A stretch of 62,931 bases of DNA from Limnohabitans sp. (lineage in GTDB: Bacteria > Pseudomonadota > Gammaproteobacteria > Burkholderiales > Burkholderiaceae_C): assembly GCA_030729445.1 (NCBI GenBank), contig JANQXJ010000187.1, positions 1-62,931 on the forward strand. Direction: 5' to 3'. The position numbers and the translations under genes were made by a program. The notes under the pieces were generated by a model. It had not been told where the DNA came from, did not search any database, and was given only the letters and a program-made list of their open reading frames with translations. The stretch's first letter is position 1. Each line of letters opens with the position of its first letter. Of the stretch, positions 1 through 8,086 are shown piece by piece.

Positions 1-251
1 ACCACGGGCAGCCGCATCTCAGCAGCCAGCGCCACGATGTGGCGTTCGAACAAGCCGTGAAAATGGTCGTTCAGCACATGCAAGTGCTCGATCAGCAAGT
101 CACGACGGTGGCCGTCTTGGGGCGGTAGGCCGATAAGGGTGAGCACCTCAGCACGGGCCTCCTCCGAGGCCTGGCGACCTTTCAATTGGGAGCGAGGTTG
201 GCGCAGTTGCTGGCGAACCTGGTCCAGGCCAATGTGGGTAGCGTTCGCCAT
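1..251 (-). CDS. NuoE-like N-terminus of an NAD-dependent formate dehydrogenase / NADH oxidoreductase subunit (partial)
   Basis: Only the first 83 codons are in the window; the gene runs off the left edge. The ATG at 251 lies 5 nt after the boxA stop, so it is probably co-transcribed with boxA. The fragment contains RRDLLIEHLHVLND and a following HIVALAAEMRLP stretch, which resemble the helical start of the thioredoxin-like NuoE/FdsG domain before its first cluster cysteines. The roughly 40-residue leader before it resembles NuoE-NuoF fusion beta subunits of NAD-dependent formate dehydrogenases. BoxC releases formate, so a formate dehydrogenase would fit here, but that is inference. Alternatives are another NADH-linked flavoprotein subunit or an electron partner for BoxA. 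No cysteines or FMN/NAD motifs are visible because of the truncation. Confidence 0.6.
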   Translation of the reverse strand, partial: MANATHIGLDQVRQQLRQPRSQLKGRQASEEARAEVLTLIGLPPQDGHRRDLLIEHLHVLNDHFHGLFERHIVALAAEMRLPV

Positions 252-256
252 GTTGA

Positions 257-1570
257 TCAATAGGTTTCGAGGTGCAGACGGCCTTCTTTTTTGAGCGCAG
301 CGCCCACGCTTTCCCAATCGAGCCCGGCGTTCTGTGCGATGTCGCGCAGGGCCATGACCACGCCCTCTTCCATGCTTTTTAAGCCACACACATAAAAACA
401 GGTGTTCGGGTCTTTGAGCTGGGCCGCGATGTCGGCCGCACGATCGCGCATGGCGTCTTGCACATAACGCTTGGGTTTGTCCACTTCGCGCGAGAACGCG
501 AACTCGGTGTCAATGAAGTCTTTGGGCAGGTTGTTGAGTGGCCCGAAGTAAGGCAGCTCGGCAGGCGTGCGGGCGCCAAAGAACAGCATGAGTTTGCCGC
601 CTTCAAACTTGCCGCTGGCCCGCAGGCGGCGGCGCCATTCGGTCATGGCCCGCATGGGCGCAGAGCCGGTGCCGGTACAGATCATGACGATGTTGCTCTT
701 GGGGTGGTTGGGCATCAAAAAGCTCGCGCCAAACGGCCCGATCACCTGCACTTTTTCGCCCACATTCAGATCGCACATGAAGTTGGAGGCCACGCCGCGC
801 ACCGGTTTGCCGTCGTGGTCTTCGAGCACGCGCTTGATGGTCAGCGACAGGTTGTTATGCCCGGGACGCTCGCCGTTGCGGGGGCTGGCAATCGAATACT
901 GACGTGCATGGTGCGGCTTGCCGTTGGCGTCCACACCCGGCGGGATGATGCCGATCGACTGGCCTTCGAGCACCGGGAAGGGCAGGCTGCCAAAGTCGAG
1001 CACGATGTGGTGGGTGTCGTAGTCTTGCTGGCCAGCTTGTTGGCCCACTTCGGTCACACGCAGATTGCCGGTCACGGTGGCGGTGATGGTCTTCTCTGCT
1101 GCTTTGGGGCCATAGAGGTTGGTGTAGGCGTGGGCAGCCGACCAAGGGGGGATCGTCGCGCCAAACTGCGCCGAGTTGAAGCCCGAGGCGGCGGCGGTGC
1201 TGACGGCTGAAGCCGAGGACGCCGCCGCCGCTTGCACAGCCGTTTGTGCTTCTTCTTGAGCGGTGTCAGCCACGCCACCCGCTGCAGCCAACTCTTCGGC
1301 ACTCAGCTCTGCTGGCAAGTCGTACCACTTGAGTTGTTCTTCAATGCTGTAGGCCTTGGCCTTGGGCACCATGCGCCAGTTGTCAATCGAGCCTGTCGGA
1401 CATGGCGAGATGCAGTCCATGCAACCGTTGCAGACGTCGGCTTTGACCACGTAGTTGAGCGAGTCGTGGGTGATGGCGCCCACCGGGCAGATCGCTTCGC
1501 AGGTGTTGCAGCGGATGCAGATTTCCGGGTCGATCAGGTGTTGTTTGATCAGCGTCGCTTCGGTGCTCAT
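257..1570 (-). CDS. boxA: Benzoyl-CoA 2,3-epoxidase subunit A (NADPH-dependent reductase BoxA)
   Basis: BoxA passes electrons from NADPH to the di-iron oxygenase BoxB, which epoxidises the ring of benzoyl-CoA. The 437-residue product begins with a two-cluster 4Fe-4S ferredoxin domain (CIRCNTCEAICP and CNGCMDCISPCP, about residues 18-65). An Ala/Ser-rich linker follows (about 95-135), then a ferredoxin-NADP reductase-like domain with an FAD-binding RQYSIASP and a pyridine-nucleotide GTGSAPMRAM. The start at 1570 is chosen because AAGAGAG precedes it at good spacing; an 18-codon upstream in-frame extension has no family similarity. It is the distal box gene, separated from boxB by 457 nt of hairpin repeats. 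Confidence 0.95.
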   Translation of the reverse strand: MSTEATLIKQHLIDPEICIRCNTCEAICPVGAITHDSLNYVVKADVCNGCMDCISPCPTGSIDNWRMVPKAKAYSIEEQLKWYDLPAELSAEELAAAGGVADTAQEEAQTAVQAAAASSASAVSTAAASGFNSAQFGATIPPWSAAHAYTNLYGPKAAEKTITATVTGNLRVTEVGQQAGQQDYDTHHIVLDFGSLPFPVLEGQSIGIIPPGVDANGKPHHARQYSIASPRNGERPGHNNLSLTIKRVLEDHDGKPVRGVASNFMCDLNVGEKVQVIGPFGASFLMPNHPKSNIVMICTGTGSAPMRAMTEWRRRLRASGKFEGGKLMLFFGARTPAELPYFGPLNNLPKDFIDTEFAFSREVDKPKRYVQDAMRDRAADIAAQLKDPNTCFYVCGLKSMEEGVVMALRDIAQNAGLDWESVGAALKKEGRLHLETY

Positions 1571-1623
1571 GTCTTGGCTCTCTTGTATTTGGCGTTTTAT
1601 GTCTGTGGTCTGCGAGGTCCGCA

Positions 1624-1694
1624 ACGGAATGGCTTGGGGCCGGGCACCTCATACGGAGTACCGAAAATCGGTGCCCGGCCCCAAGCCATTCCGT
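1624..1694. repeat. Long hairpin repeat, copy A
   Basis: Perfect 25-bp inverted repeat: arms 1624-1648 and 1670-1694, with a 21-nt loop at 1649-1669. Read on the minus strand the loop is GATTTTCGGTACTCCGTATG plus a final A, nearly the same as the loop of copies B and C read on the plus strand. Copy A is therefore inserted in the opposite orientation. The inner stem is G/C-rich (GGGGCCGGGCACC) and the outer stem differs from both other copies. Confidence 0.9.
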
Positions 1695-1755
1695 CGCTCT
1701 GTGCCTGCTTCAACGCTCAGAGTCTACTGGGACCCTGATCGCTCAGCTCACCCAT

Positions 1756-1833
1756 GTCATTGAAAGGGCAAGGGGCGGGTGACGATTTTCGGTACCCCGT
1801 TATGAGGAACCCGCCCCTTGCCCTTTTAATGAC
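1756..1833. repeat. Long hairpin repeat, copy B
   Basis: 25-bp inverted repeat with arms 1756-1780 and 1809-1833, broken only by one G-T wobble at 1762, and a 28-nt loop at 1781-1808. Within the loop CGG(1790-1792) can pair with CCG(1797-1799) around TACC, giving a nested mini-hairpin. The inner stem AAGGGGCGGGT is shared with copy C; the outer 14 nt are not. Confidence 0.9.
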
Positions 1834-1904
1834 CGCCTCCACTCAAGGCAGAACATAGAAACGACCAGCCACACAGCCACCAACAGACGCTCAACAAATT
1901 CCAT

Positions 1905-1982
1905 GCAGTTGACAGGGGAAGGGGTGGGTGACGATTTCTGGTACCCCAGTATGAGGAACCCGCCCCTTCCTCTGTCAACTGC
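1905..1982. repeat. Long hairpin repeat, copy C
   Basis: 25-bp inverted repeat with arms 1905-1929 and 1958-1982, two G-T wobbles and no other mismatch, and a 28-nt loop at 1930-1957. The loop matches copy B at 24 of 28 positions. All four differences fall in the nested mini-stem, which here is CTGG(1938-1941) pairing with CCAG(1946-1949). The last five bases of its right arm also take part in a competing inverted repeat (1978-1986/2003-2011). Confidence 0.9.
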
Positions 1983-2027
1983 TGCCCCCACAACGAAGCA
2001 GAGGCAGCAGTCAAATCAGAAACGCAA

Positions 2028-3455
<1,428 letters not shown>

Positions 3456-3555
3456 GAGAGTCTCCAGAAATGAAAAAGCAACGGTGGGGTCAAATTTCGG
3501 TTGCAGCGTAGACCACCGGGAACCACGCTGCACAACGATCTGAAATGAAAAGGAC

Positions 3556-5214
3556 TTAAACGCGGTTCATGTCGAACTGAACTTTTTCGCCCTTGCCGTA
3601 AACCTTCAGGGCACCTTTTTCGCCCACGGCGTTGGGGCGCTGGAAGATCCAGTTTTGCCAAGCGGTCAAACGGCCAAAAATGCGGGTCAACATATTCTCT
3701 TGGCTGGCAAAACGAAGGTTGGCTTCCAGACCGGTCAGCGCGTCAGGCGACATGGAAGAACGCTCTTCCAAGGCCAGACGGATCTCGTCGGCCCAGTCGA
3801 TGTCGTCAGGGGCAGCGGTGACCAAGCCCAAAGCCAAAGCGGCGTCAGCGTCGAGCGCTTGGCCAATGGCGCCGCGTGCGGCTTCCATGGCGGGCACTTC
3901 TTCATAGAAGCGGCGCTGCAGGCGGGTCTGGTCGTTGACCATGGGGAAGAAACCGAAGTTCATTTCGTTCAGTTGGATCTTGGGGGCTTTGGCCTCGTCG
4001 TCCGGCAGCGCCAGCATGTAAGCGCGGTCAGCGCAGAAAGCCAACTCGGCGAGTGTGCCGACAAAACAAGTCCCTTCTTCAACCAAGGCAAACAGGCTGC
4101 GCGAGGTCACATCCATGCGGGCCAGGGTGCGGCGCAGGTGGCCGATGGTTTCGCGCACAAACCAGTGGTCTTTGTTCGCCAGCATGGTGGCATCCGAGGC
4201 CAACACCGCGGCAGCGTCACCCGCTGTATTGATGACCCAAGTGCCGATGTCGAGTTCGTTGGTGCGCATGTGCAGAACAGCGTCGTCGAGTTCGCGCACC
4301 ATTTGCAGGGGCCACCAGTTCATGCCAGCGGCTTCGATGCCAGCGATGTCGGTGGGCTGTGCTGTGGCGGGGGCCTTGACGGTGAAGGTGGCGATGCGCT
4401 TGGCGCGGTCGATCTCCACCGAGACGTTGGTGTAAGTCAGCGCATCGGCCGCGATGCTGCGGTTCAAGGGGGTCAGCGTCACGCCCTTGACGCCAGCGGG
4501 GCGGATGCTGCCAGCGGCCAGCTTGGTGGCACGCTGCTTGACCACATCTTTGAACACAGCAGGCTTGGCGATCGCATCGACCAAACGCCAGTCCACGGCT
4601 TTTTGGCCGCGCACACCTTCAACACTGGTGCAGAAGATGTCGGCCAGATCGTGGCGCACATGGCGTTTGTCGGTCACGCGGGTCAGGCCGCCGGTGCCGG
4701 GCAAGACGCCGAGCAAGGGCACTTCGGGCAGTGACACGGCGCTGGAGCGGTCATCGACCAAGACGATGTCGTCGCAAGCCAGGGCCAGCTCGTAGCCGCC
4801 ACCAGCACAAGCACCGTTCAGAGCAGCCACAAACTTCAGGCCGTCATGCTTGCTGGAGTCTTCGATGCCGTTGCGGGTTTCGTTGGTGAATTTGCAAAAA
4901 TTCACTTTCCAGCCGTGGGTGGACACACCCAACATGAAGATGTTCGCGCCGGAGCAGAACACGCGGTCCTTCAAGCTGGTCACCACCACGGTGCGCACTT
5001 CAGGGTGCTCAAAACGAATGCGCTGCAACGCGTCATGCAGTTCAATGTCCACACCCAGGTCGTAGCTGTTGAGCTTGAGCTTGTAGCCAGGGCGGATGCC
5101 AGCGTCTTCGTTGATGTTGATCGACAGGGTCGCGATTTCGCCTTCAAAAGACAGTTGGATGTGCTTGTATTCAGCGGGGCTGGTCTGGTAATTGACCTGG
5201 AAATGGGCGCTCAT
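3556..5214 (-). CDS. boxC: Benzoyl-CoA-dihydrodiol lyase
   Basis: BoxC opens the epoxidised ring (2,3-epoxide/dihydrodiol form) hydrolytically to 3,4-dehydroadipyl-CoA semialdehyde and formate. The 552-residue protein belongs to the crotonase superfamily: FCSGANI at 86-92 forms an oxyanion-hole segment and GACAGGGYE at 134-142 is the second, with LLGVLPGTGG shortly after. The length agrees with BoxC, which carries a second, degenerate crotonase-like half. The ATG at 5214 follows GGAGACCACC. It is the first gene of the left-facing box operon and lies directly downstream of the TGCA-rich operator region. Confidence 0.96.
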   Translation of the reverse strand: MSAHFQVNYQTSPAEYKHIQLSFEGEIATLSININEDAGIRPGYKLKLNSYDLGVDIELHDALQRIRFEHPEVRTVVVTSLKDRVFCSGANIFMLGVSTHGWKVNFCKFTNETRNGIEDSSKHDGLKFVAALNGACAGGGYELALACDDIVLVDDRSSAVSLPEVPLLGVLPGTGGLTRVTDKRHVRHDLADIFCTSVEGVRGQKAVDWRLVDAIAKPAVFKDVVKQRATKLAAGSIRPAGVKGVTLTPLNRSIAADALTYTNVSVEIDRAKRIATFTVKAPATAQPTDIAGIEAAGMNWWPLQMVRELDDAVLHMRTNELDIGTWVINTAGDAAAVLASDATMLANKDHWFVRETIGHLRRTLARMDVTSRSLFALVEEGTCFVGTLAELAFCADRAYMLALPDDEAKAPKIQLNEMNFGFFPMVNDQTRLQRRFYEEVPAMEAARGAIGQALDADAALALGLVTAAPDDIDWADEIRLALEERSSMSPDALTGLEANLRFASQENMLTRIFGRLTAWQNWIFQRPNAVGEKGALKVYGKGEKVQFDMNRV

Positions 5215-5371
5215 GGTGGTCTCCGTCGGTGGCGTCAGGTTTGAATTCTGTCAAAAATGCATTTCAGTGCATGTTGCAGTGAAGTTTAATGCAGGTCAAA
5301 AGCCACTACAACATGCACTTTAATTCATTTTATAAGTGTTTACCCTAGGAAATGAAGTTTCCTGCGTCCGC
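5215..5371 (-). promoter_or_regulatory. boxC promoter/operator region with five TGCA motifs (putative BoxR operator)
   Basis: TGCA occurs at 5258, 5268, 5275, 5290 and 5314. Two longer sites resemble each other: 5257-5272 (minus strand ATGCACTGAAATGCAT) and 5313-5328 (ATGCACTTTAATTCAT). The second nearly repeats the site at 6343-6358 in front of the ligase gene. Repeated TGCA is the known recognition element of BzdR/BoxR-type repressors, so BoxR control is likely. A possible minus-strand promoter is TTGTAG, 17 nt, TAAACT between the two sites; this part is weak. Confidence 0.65.
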
Positions 5372-6292
5372 TCAAGTCGCCAAACTCAAATGTTGGCGAA
5401 CCGAAGACCGCAAGGCCTCGAACGCCTGGTCTTCGGTGCGCCCACTGGTGTTGATGGCCAGGTCGGCCTTGGAATAAAAGGCCGATCGGCCTTCCAAGAT
5501 GCGCTTGAGATCTTCCATGGCCTCGCGGCTGGCGGCCATGGGCCGCATGTCGCCCTGCGCGGCCACACGGCCCATGTGGTCGGCGGCGTCGGCCTGCAGC
5601 CACACGGTCGTGCAGTGCGAAAGCAGCACATTAAAATTGGCCGAATCCGAGACCAAACCACCGGGCGTGGCAATCACCACTTCGGGGTAAATCTGAATGG
5701 CTTCCTCGAGCGCACGGCGCTCGTAGCGGCGGTAGGCATTGGCGCCATAGAGGTTGTGGATCTCGCTGATCTGACAGCCCGCAAACTGCTCAATCTGACG
5801 ACTCAGCTCGATGAAGGGAAAGCCCAGATCACCCGCCAAACGCTGCCCCAGCGCGGTTTTTCCCGCGCCACGCAAGCCGACCAATGCGATGCGGTTTTTA
5901 CGTTCCTGAGCGTTGCCGCCCTCGCCAAACATGTCACTCAATTGCACACGGGCTCGGCGCAGATCCGCCTCACTGCGCTTAGAGAGCAATTCCCTGATCA
6001 ACAACCACTCGGGCGAAGTGGTGGTCACATCACCCAGCAACTCAGCCAAGGAGCACTGCAAGGCATGGGCCACCTGCAACAACACCAAGACAGAGACATT
6101 GCCCGTGCCGTATTCAAGATTGGCCAAATGGCGTTCGGACACGTCGGCGGCTACAGCCACCGCGCGGCGCGTCATGCCTTTTCGAGAGCGTAAGTTGCGC
6201 ACCCGCTCCCCCAGCGCCTCCAGAAAAGGACTGCGCTTGGTGTCGGGCTCGGAGGTTTCGGTGGACGGCTTGACTTCAGAGGTCATGTTCAA
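5372..6292 (-). CDS. boxR: BoxR transcriptional regulator (XRE helix-turn-helix plus shikimate kinase-like domain)
   Basis: The 306-residue product has an N-terminal XRE-type helix-turn-helix (about 27-85, with GMTRRAVAVAADVSERHLAN) and a C-terminal shikimate kinase-like domain starting near 135. The P-loop reads GLRGAGKT. Where shikimate kinase has an acidic substrate-binding DGG-like motif, this protein has ATPGGLVSD, which fits an effector-binding rather than catalytic role. BoxR/BzdR proteins sense benzoyl-CoA and repress box genes through TGCA operators. Such sites flank this gene on both sides, so it probably also regulates itself. It lies between the divergent ligase gene and boxC. Confidence 0.93.
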   Translation of the reverse strand: MNMTSEVKPSTETSEPDTKRSPFLEALGERVRNLRSRKGMTRRAVAVAADVSERHLANLEYGTGNVSVLVLLQVAHALQCSLAELLGDVTTTSPEWLLIRELLSKRSEADLRRARVQLSDMFGEGGNAQERKNRIALVGLRGAGKTALGQRLAGDLGFPFIELSRQIEQFAGCQISEIHNLYGANAYRRYERRALEEAIQIYPEVVIATPGGLVSDSANFNVLLSHCTTVWLQADAADHMGRVAAQGDMRPMAASREAMEDLKRILEGRSAFYSKADLAINTSGRTEDQAFEALRSSVRQHLSLAT

Positions 6293-6452
6293 CGCAGCGG
6301 CTCAGTTAAGGGAAAACCCTAGGATTTATACCAACCTGAAATATGCACTTTACTGCATACTACAGGACAGGCACCATAGTGCAGGAGATGATGTTTATAC
6401 CGCCAACTGGCGAAATTGAACACAGGCCACCGAAATAAAGAGGAGACACACC
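6293..6452. promoter_or_regulatory. Divergent boxR / benzoate-CoA ligase promoter region with TGCA sites
   Basis: This 160-nt divergent gap contains ATGCACTTTACTGCAT at 6343-6358 and a further TGCA at 6380-6383. The first site is almost identical to 5313-5328 upstream of boxC, pointing to a shared BoxR operator. A CCCTAGGA string (near 6317) also occurs near 5343. GAGGAG before 6453 is the ligase ribosome-binding site. No promoter hexamers are convincing by eye. Confidence 0.6.
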
Positions 6453-8015
6453 GTGCGCCCAGCAACCCCGCCCCCAAGCGAATTCAATTTCGCCCAGCAC
6501 TTGATCGCCAGCAACGCAGGACGACCGGACAAAACAGCGCTCATTGACGACACAGGCTCAGTCCAATACGGCACGCTCGCCGAGCAGATTCGCCGCTTTG
6601 CCGGGGGCCTGCAGGCTCTGGGACTCAAGCGCGAAGAACGTGTACTTTTGCTCATGCACGACTGCAGCGACTGGGTGGTGGCCTTTTTGGGTTCACTCTA
6701 CGCGGGCGTGGTGCCCGTGGCGGTCAACACCCTGCTCACGGCCGACGACTACGCCTTCATGCTGCGCAACAGCCGCGCCCAAGCCGCCTTGGTCTCGGGC
6801 GCCCTGCTGCCCGCACTCCAAAGTGCTCTGGACTTGTCCAAAACCGAGGTGCGACAAGTGGTGGTCTCGCGCCCCACAGGCGCTTTGGCACAGGGTCAGC
6901 TCAATATGGCCGACTTGGTGGCCCAAAACAACCCCGTGCTGCCCGCCCAAACGCTGGCCGATGAACCCGCCTTCTGGCTCTATTCCTCGGGCTCCACCGG
7001 CCAACCCAAAGGCACCGTGCACAGCCAGGGCAACCTGTACTGGACGGCCGAGCTGTACGGCAAAGGCGTGCTCCAGCTGCAAGAAAGCGACACCGTGTTC
7101 TCGGCCGCCAAGCTGTTTTTTGCCTATGGCCTGGGCAATGCCCTCACCTTCCCTTTGAGCGTTGGGGCCACGGTGGTGCTGATGGCCGAGCGCCCCACCC
7201 CACAAGCCACCTTCAAACGTCTGGTCGACCACCAACCCACCGTGTTTTATGGCGCACCCACAGGTTACGGCGGCATGCTGGCCAACCCCGAACTGCCTGC
7301 CAAAAGCCAAGTGGCTTTGCGCTTGTGTTCGTCCGCTGGCGAGGCGCTGCCGCGCGACATCGCCGAGCGCTGGACGGCCCACTTTGGTTGCGAAATCATC
7401 GACGGCATCGGGTCCACCGAAATGCTGCACGTTTTCTTGTCCAACCGCCCGGGCGATGTCCGTTATGGCACCACGGGCAAGGCTGTGCCTGGTTACGAAG
7501 TGCAGTTGCGAAACGAAGATGGCAGCGTGGTCACCGGTCACAACGAAATCGGTGATCTCTACATCCAGGGCCCCAGCAGTGCGCTCATGTACTGGAACAA
7601 CCGCGACAAAACCCGCGACACCTTCCAGGGTGTCTGGACCAAGAGTGGCGACAAATACACCCGCGACCCCGATGGCTACTACACCTACTCAGGGCGCAAC
7701 GACGACATGCTCAAGGTCAGTGGCATTTATGTGTCGCCTTTTGAGGTGGAGTCGACCTTGGTTCAACACCCCGCCATTTTGGAGGCGGCCGTGATCGGCA
7801 AAGAGGACACCGACGGCCTGACCAAGACCAAGGCCTTCATCGTGCTGAAGGTGGGCCAAAGCCTGACGCAAGAAGAGGTCAAAGCTTTCGTCAAAGAGCG
7901 CTTGGCCCCTTACAAGTACCCGCGCTTCATTGAGTTTGTGGCAGAACTGCCCAAAACCGCCACAGGCAAAATCCAGCGCTTTCGCTTGCGCGATCTGGAG
8001 AAATCAGCGCCCTGA
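6453..8015 (+). CDS. bclA: Benzoate-CoA ligase
   Basis: This enzyme activates benzoate with ATP and CoA to benzoyl-CoA, the entry step of the box pathway. It is a 520-residue ANL-superfamily protein. The adenylation P-loop YSSGSTGQPKGTVHS is at 177-191, FFAYGLGNALTFPL is the substrate-pocket segment typical of benzoate-CoA ligases, and the C-terminal PKTATGKIQR carries the catalytic lysine near 506. The start is a GTG at 6453 with AGGAG nine nt upstream; the reading frame has no better ATG. It is divergent from boxR, with shared operator-like sites. A 4-hydroxybenzoate-CoA ligase is a less likely alternative. Confidence 0.93.
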   Translation: MRPATPPPSEFNFAQHLIASNAGRPDKTALIDDTGSVQYGTLAEQIRRFAGGLQALGLKREERVLLLMHDCSDWVVAFLGSLYAGVVPVAVNTLLTADDYAFMLRNSRAQAALVSGALLPALQSALDLSKTEVRQVVVSRPTGALAQGQLNMADLVAQNNPVLPAQTLADEPAFWLYSSGSTGQPKGTVHSQGNLYWTAELYGKGVLQLQESDTVFSAAKLFFAYGLGNALTFPLSVGATVVLMAERPTPQATFKRLVDHQPTVFYGAPTGYGGMLANPELPAKSQVALRLCSSAGEALPRDIAERWTAHFGCEIIDGIGSTEMLHVFLSNRPGDVRYGTTGKAVPGYEVQLRNEDGSVVTGHNEIGDLYIQGPSSALMYWNNRDKTRDTFQGVWTKSGDKYTRDPDGYYTYSGRNDDMLKVSGIYVSPFEVESTLVQHPAILEAAVIGKEDTDGLTKTKAFIVLKVGQSLTQEEVKAFVKERLAPYKYPRFIEFVAELPKTATGKIQRFRLRDLEKSAP

Positions 8016-8086
8016 AAATTGAACAGTTGATCACAAGCCCCGCAGCGCATGCTTGCGTTCAAGGGCTGCTCCATCAGCCAACAAGT

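Larger units (their letters stand above)
1571..2027. other. Long boxB-boxA intergenic region with three hairpin repeats
   Basis: This 457-nt gap interrupts an otherwise compact operon and contains no credible coding sequence. It holds three long hairpins (1624-1694, 1756-1833, 1905-1982) separated by about 61 and 71 nt of unrelated sequence. A fourth 9-bp inverted repeat (1978-1986 with 2003-2011) overlaps the last hairpin. None of the stems is followed by a T-run on the minus strand, so simple intrinsic termination is unlikely. A role in mRNA processing, stability or differential expression of boxB and boxA is possible but not shown. Confidence 0.85.

Noticed and set aside
1624..1982. Interpretation of the three hairpins as ordinary rho-independent terminators
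   Set aside because: None is followed by a T-run on the minus strand and the arms are far longer than needed; a conserved loop is not expected of terminators.
1624..1982. Interpretation of the repeats as a CRISPR array
   Set aside because: Only three copies, mixed orientation, irregular spacing, variable stems and no cas genes.
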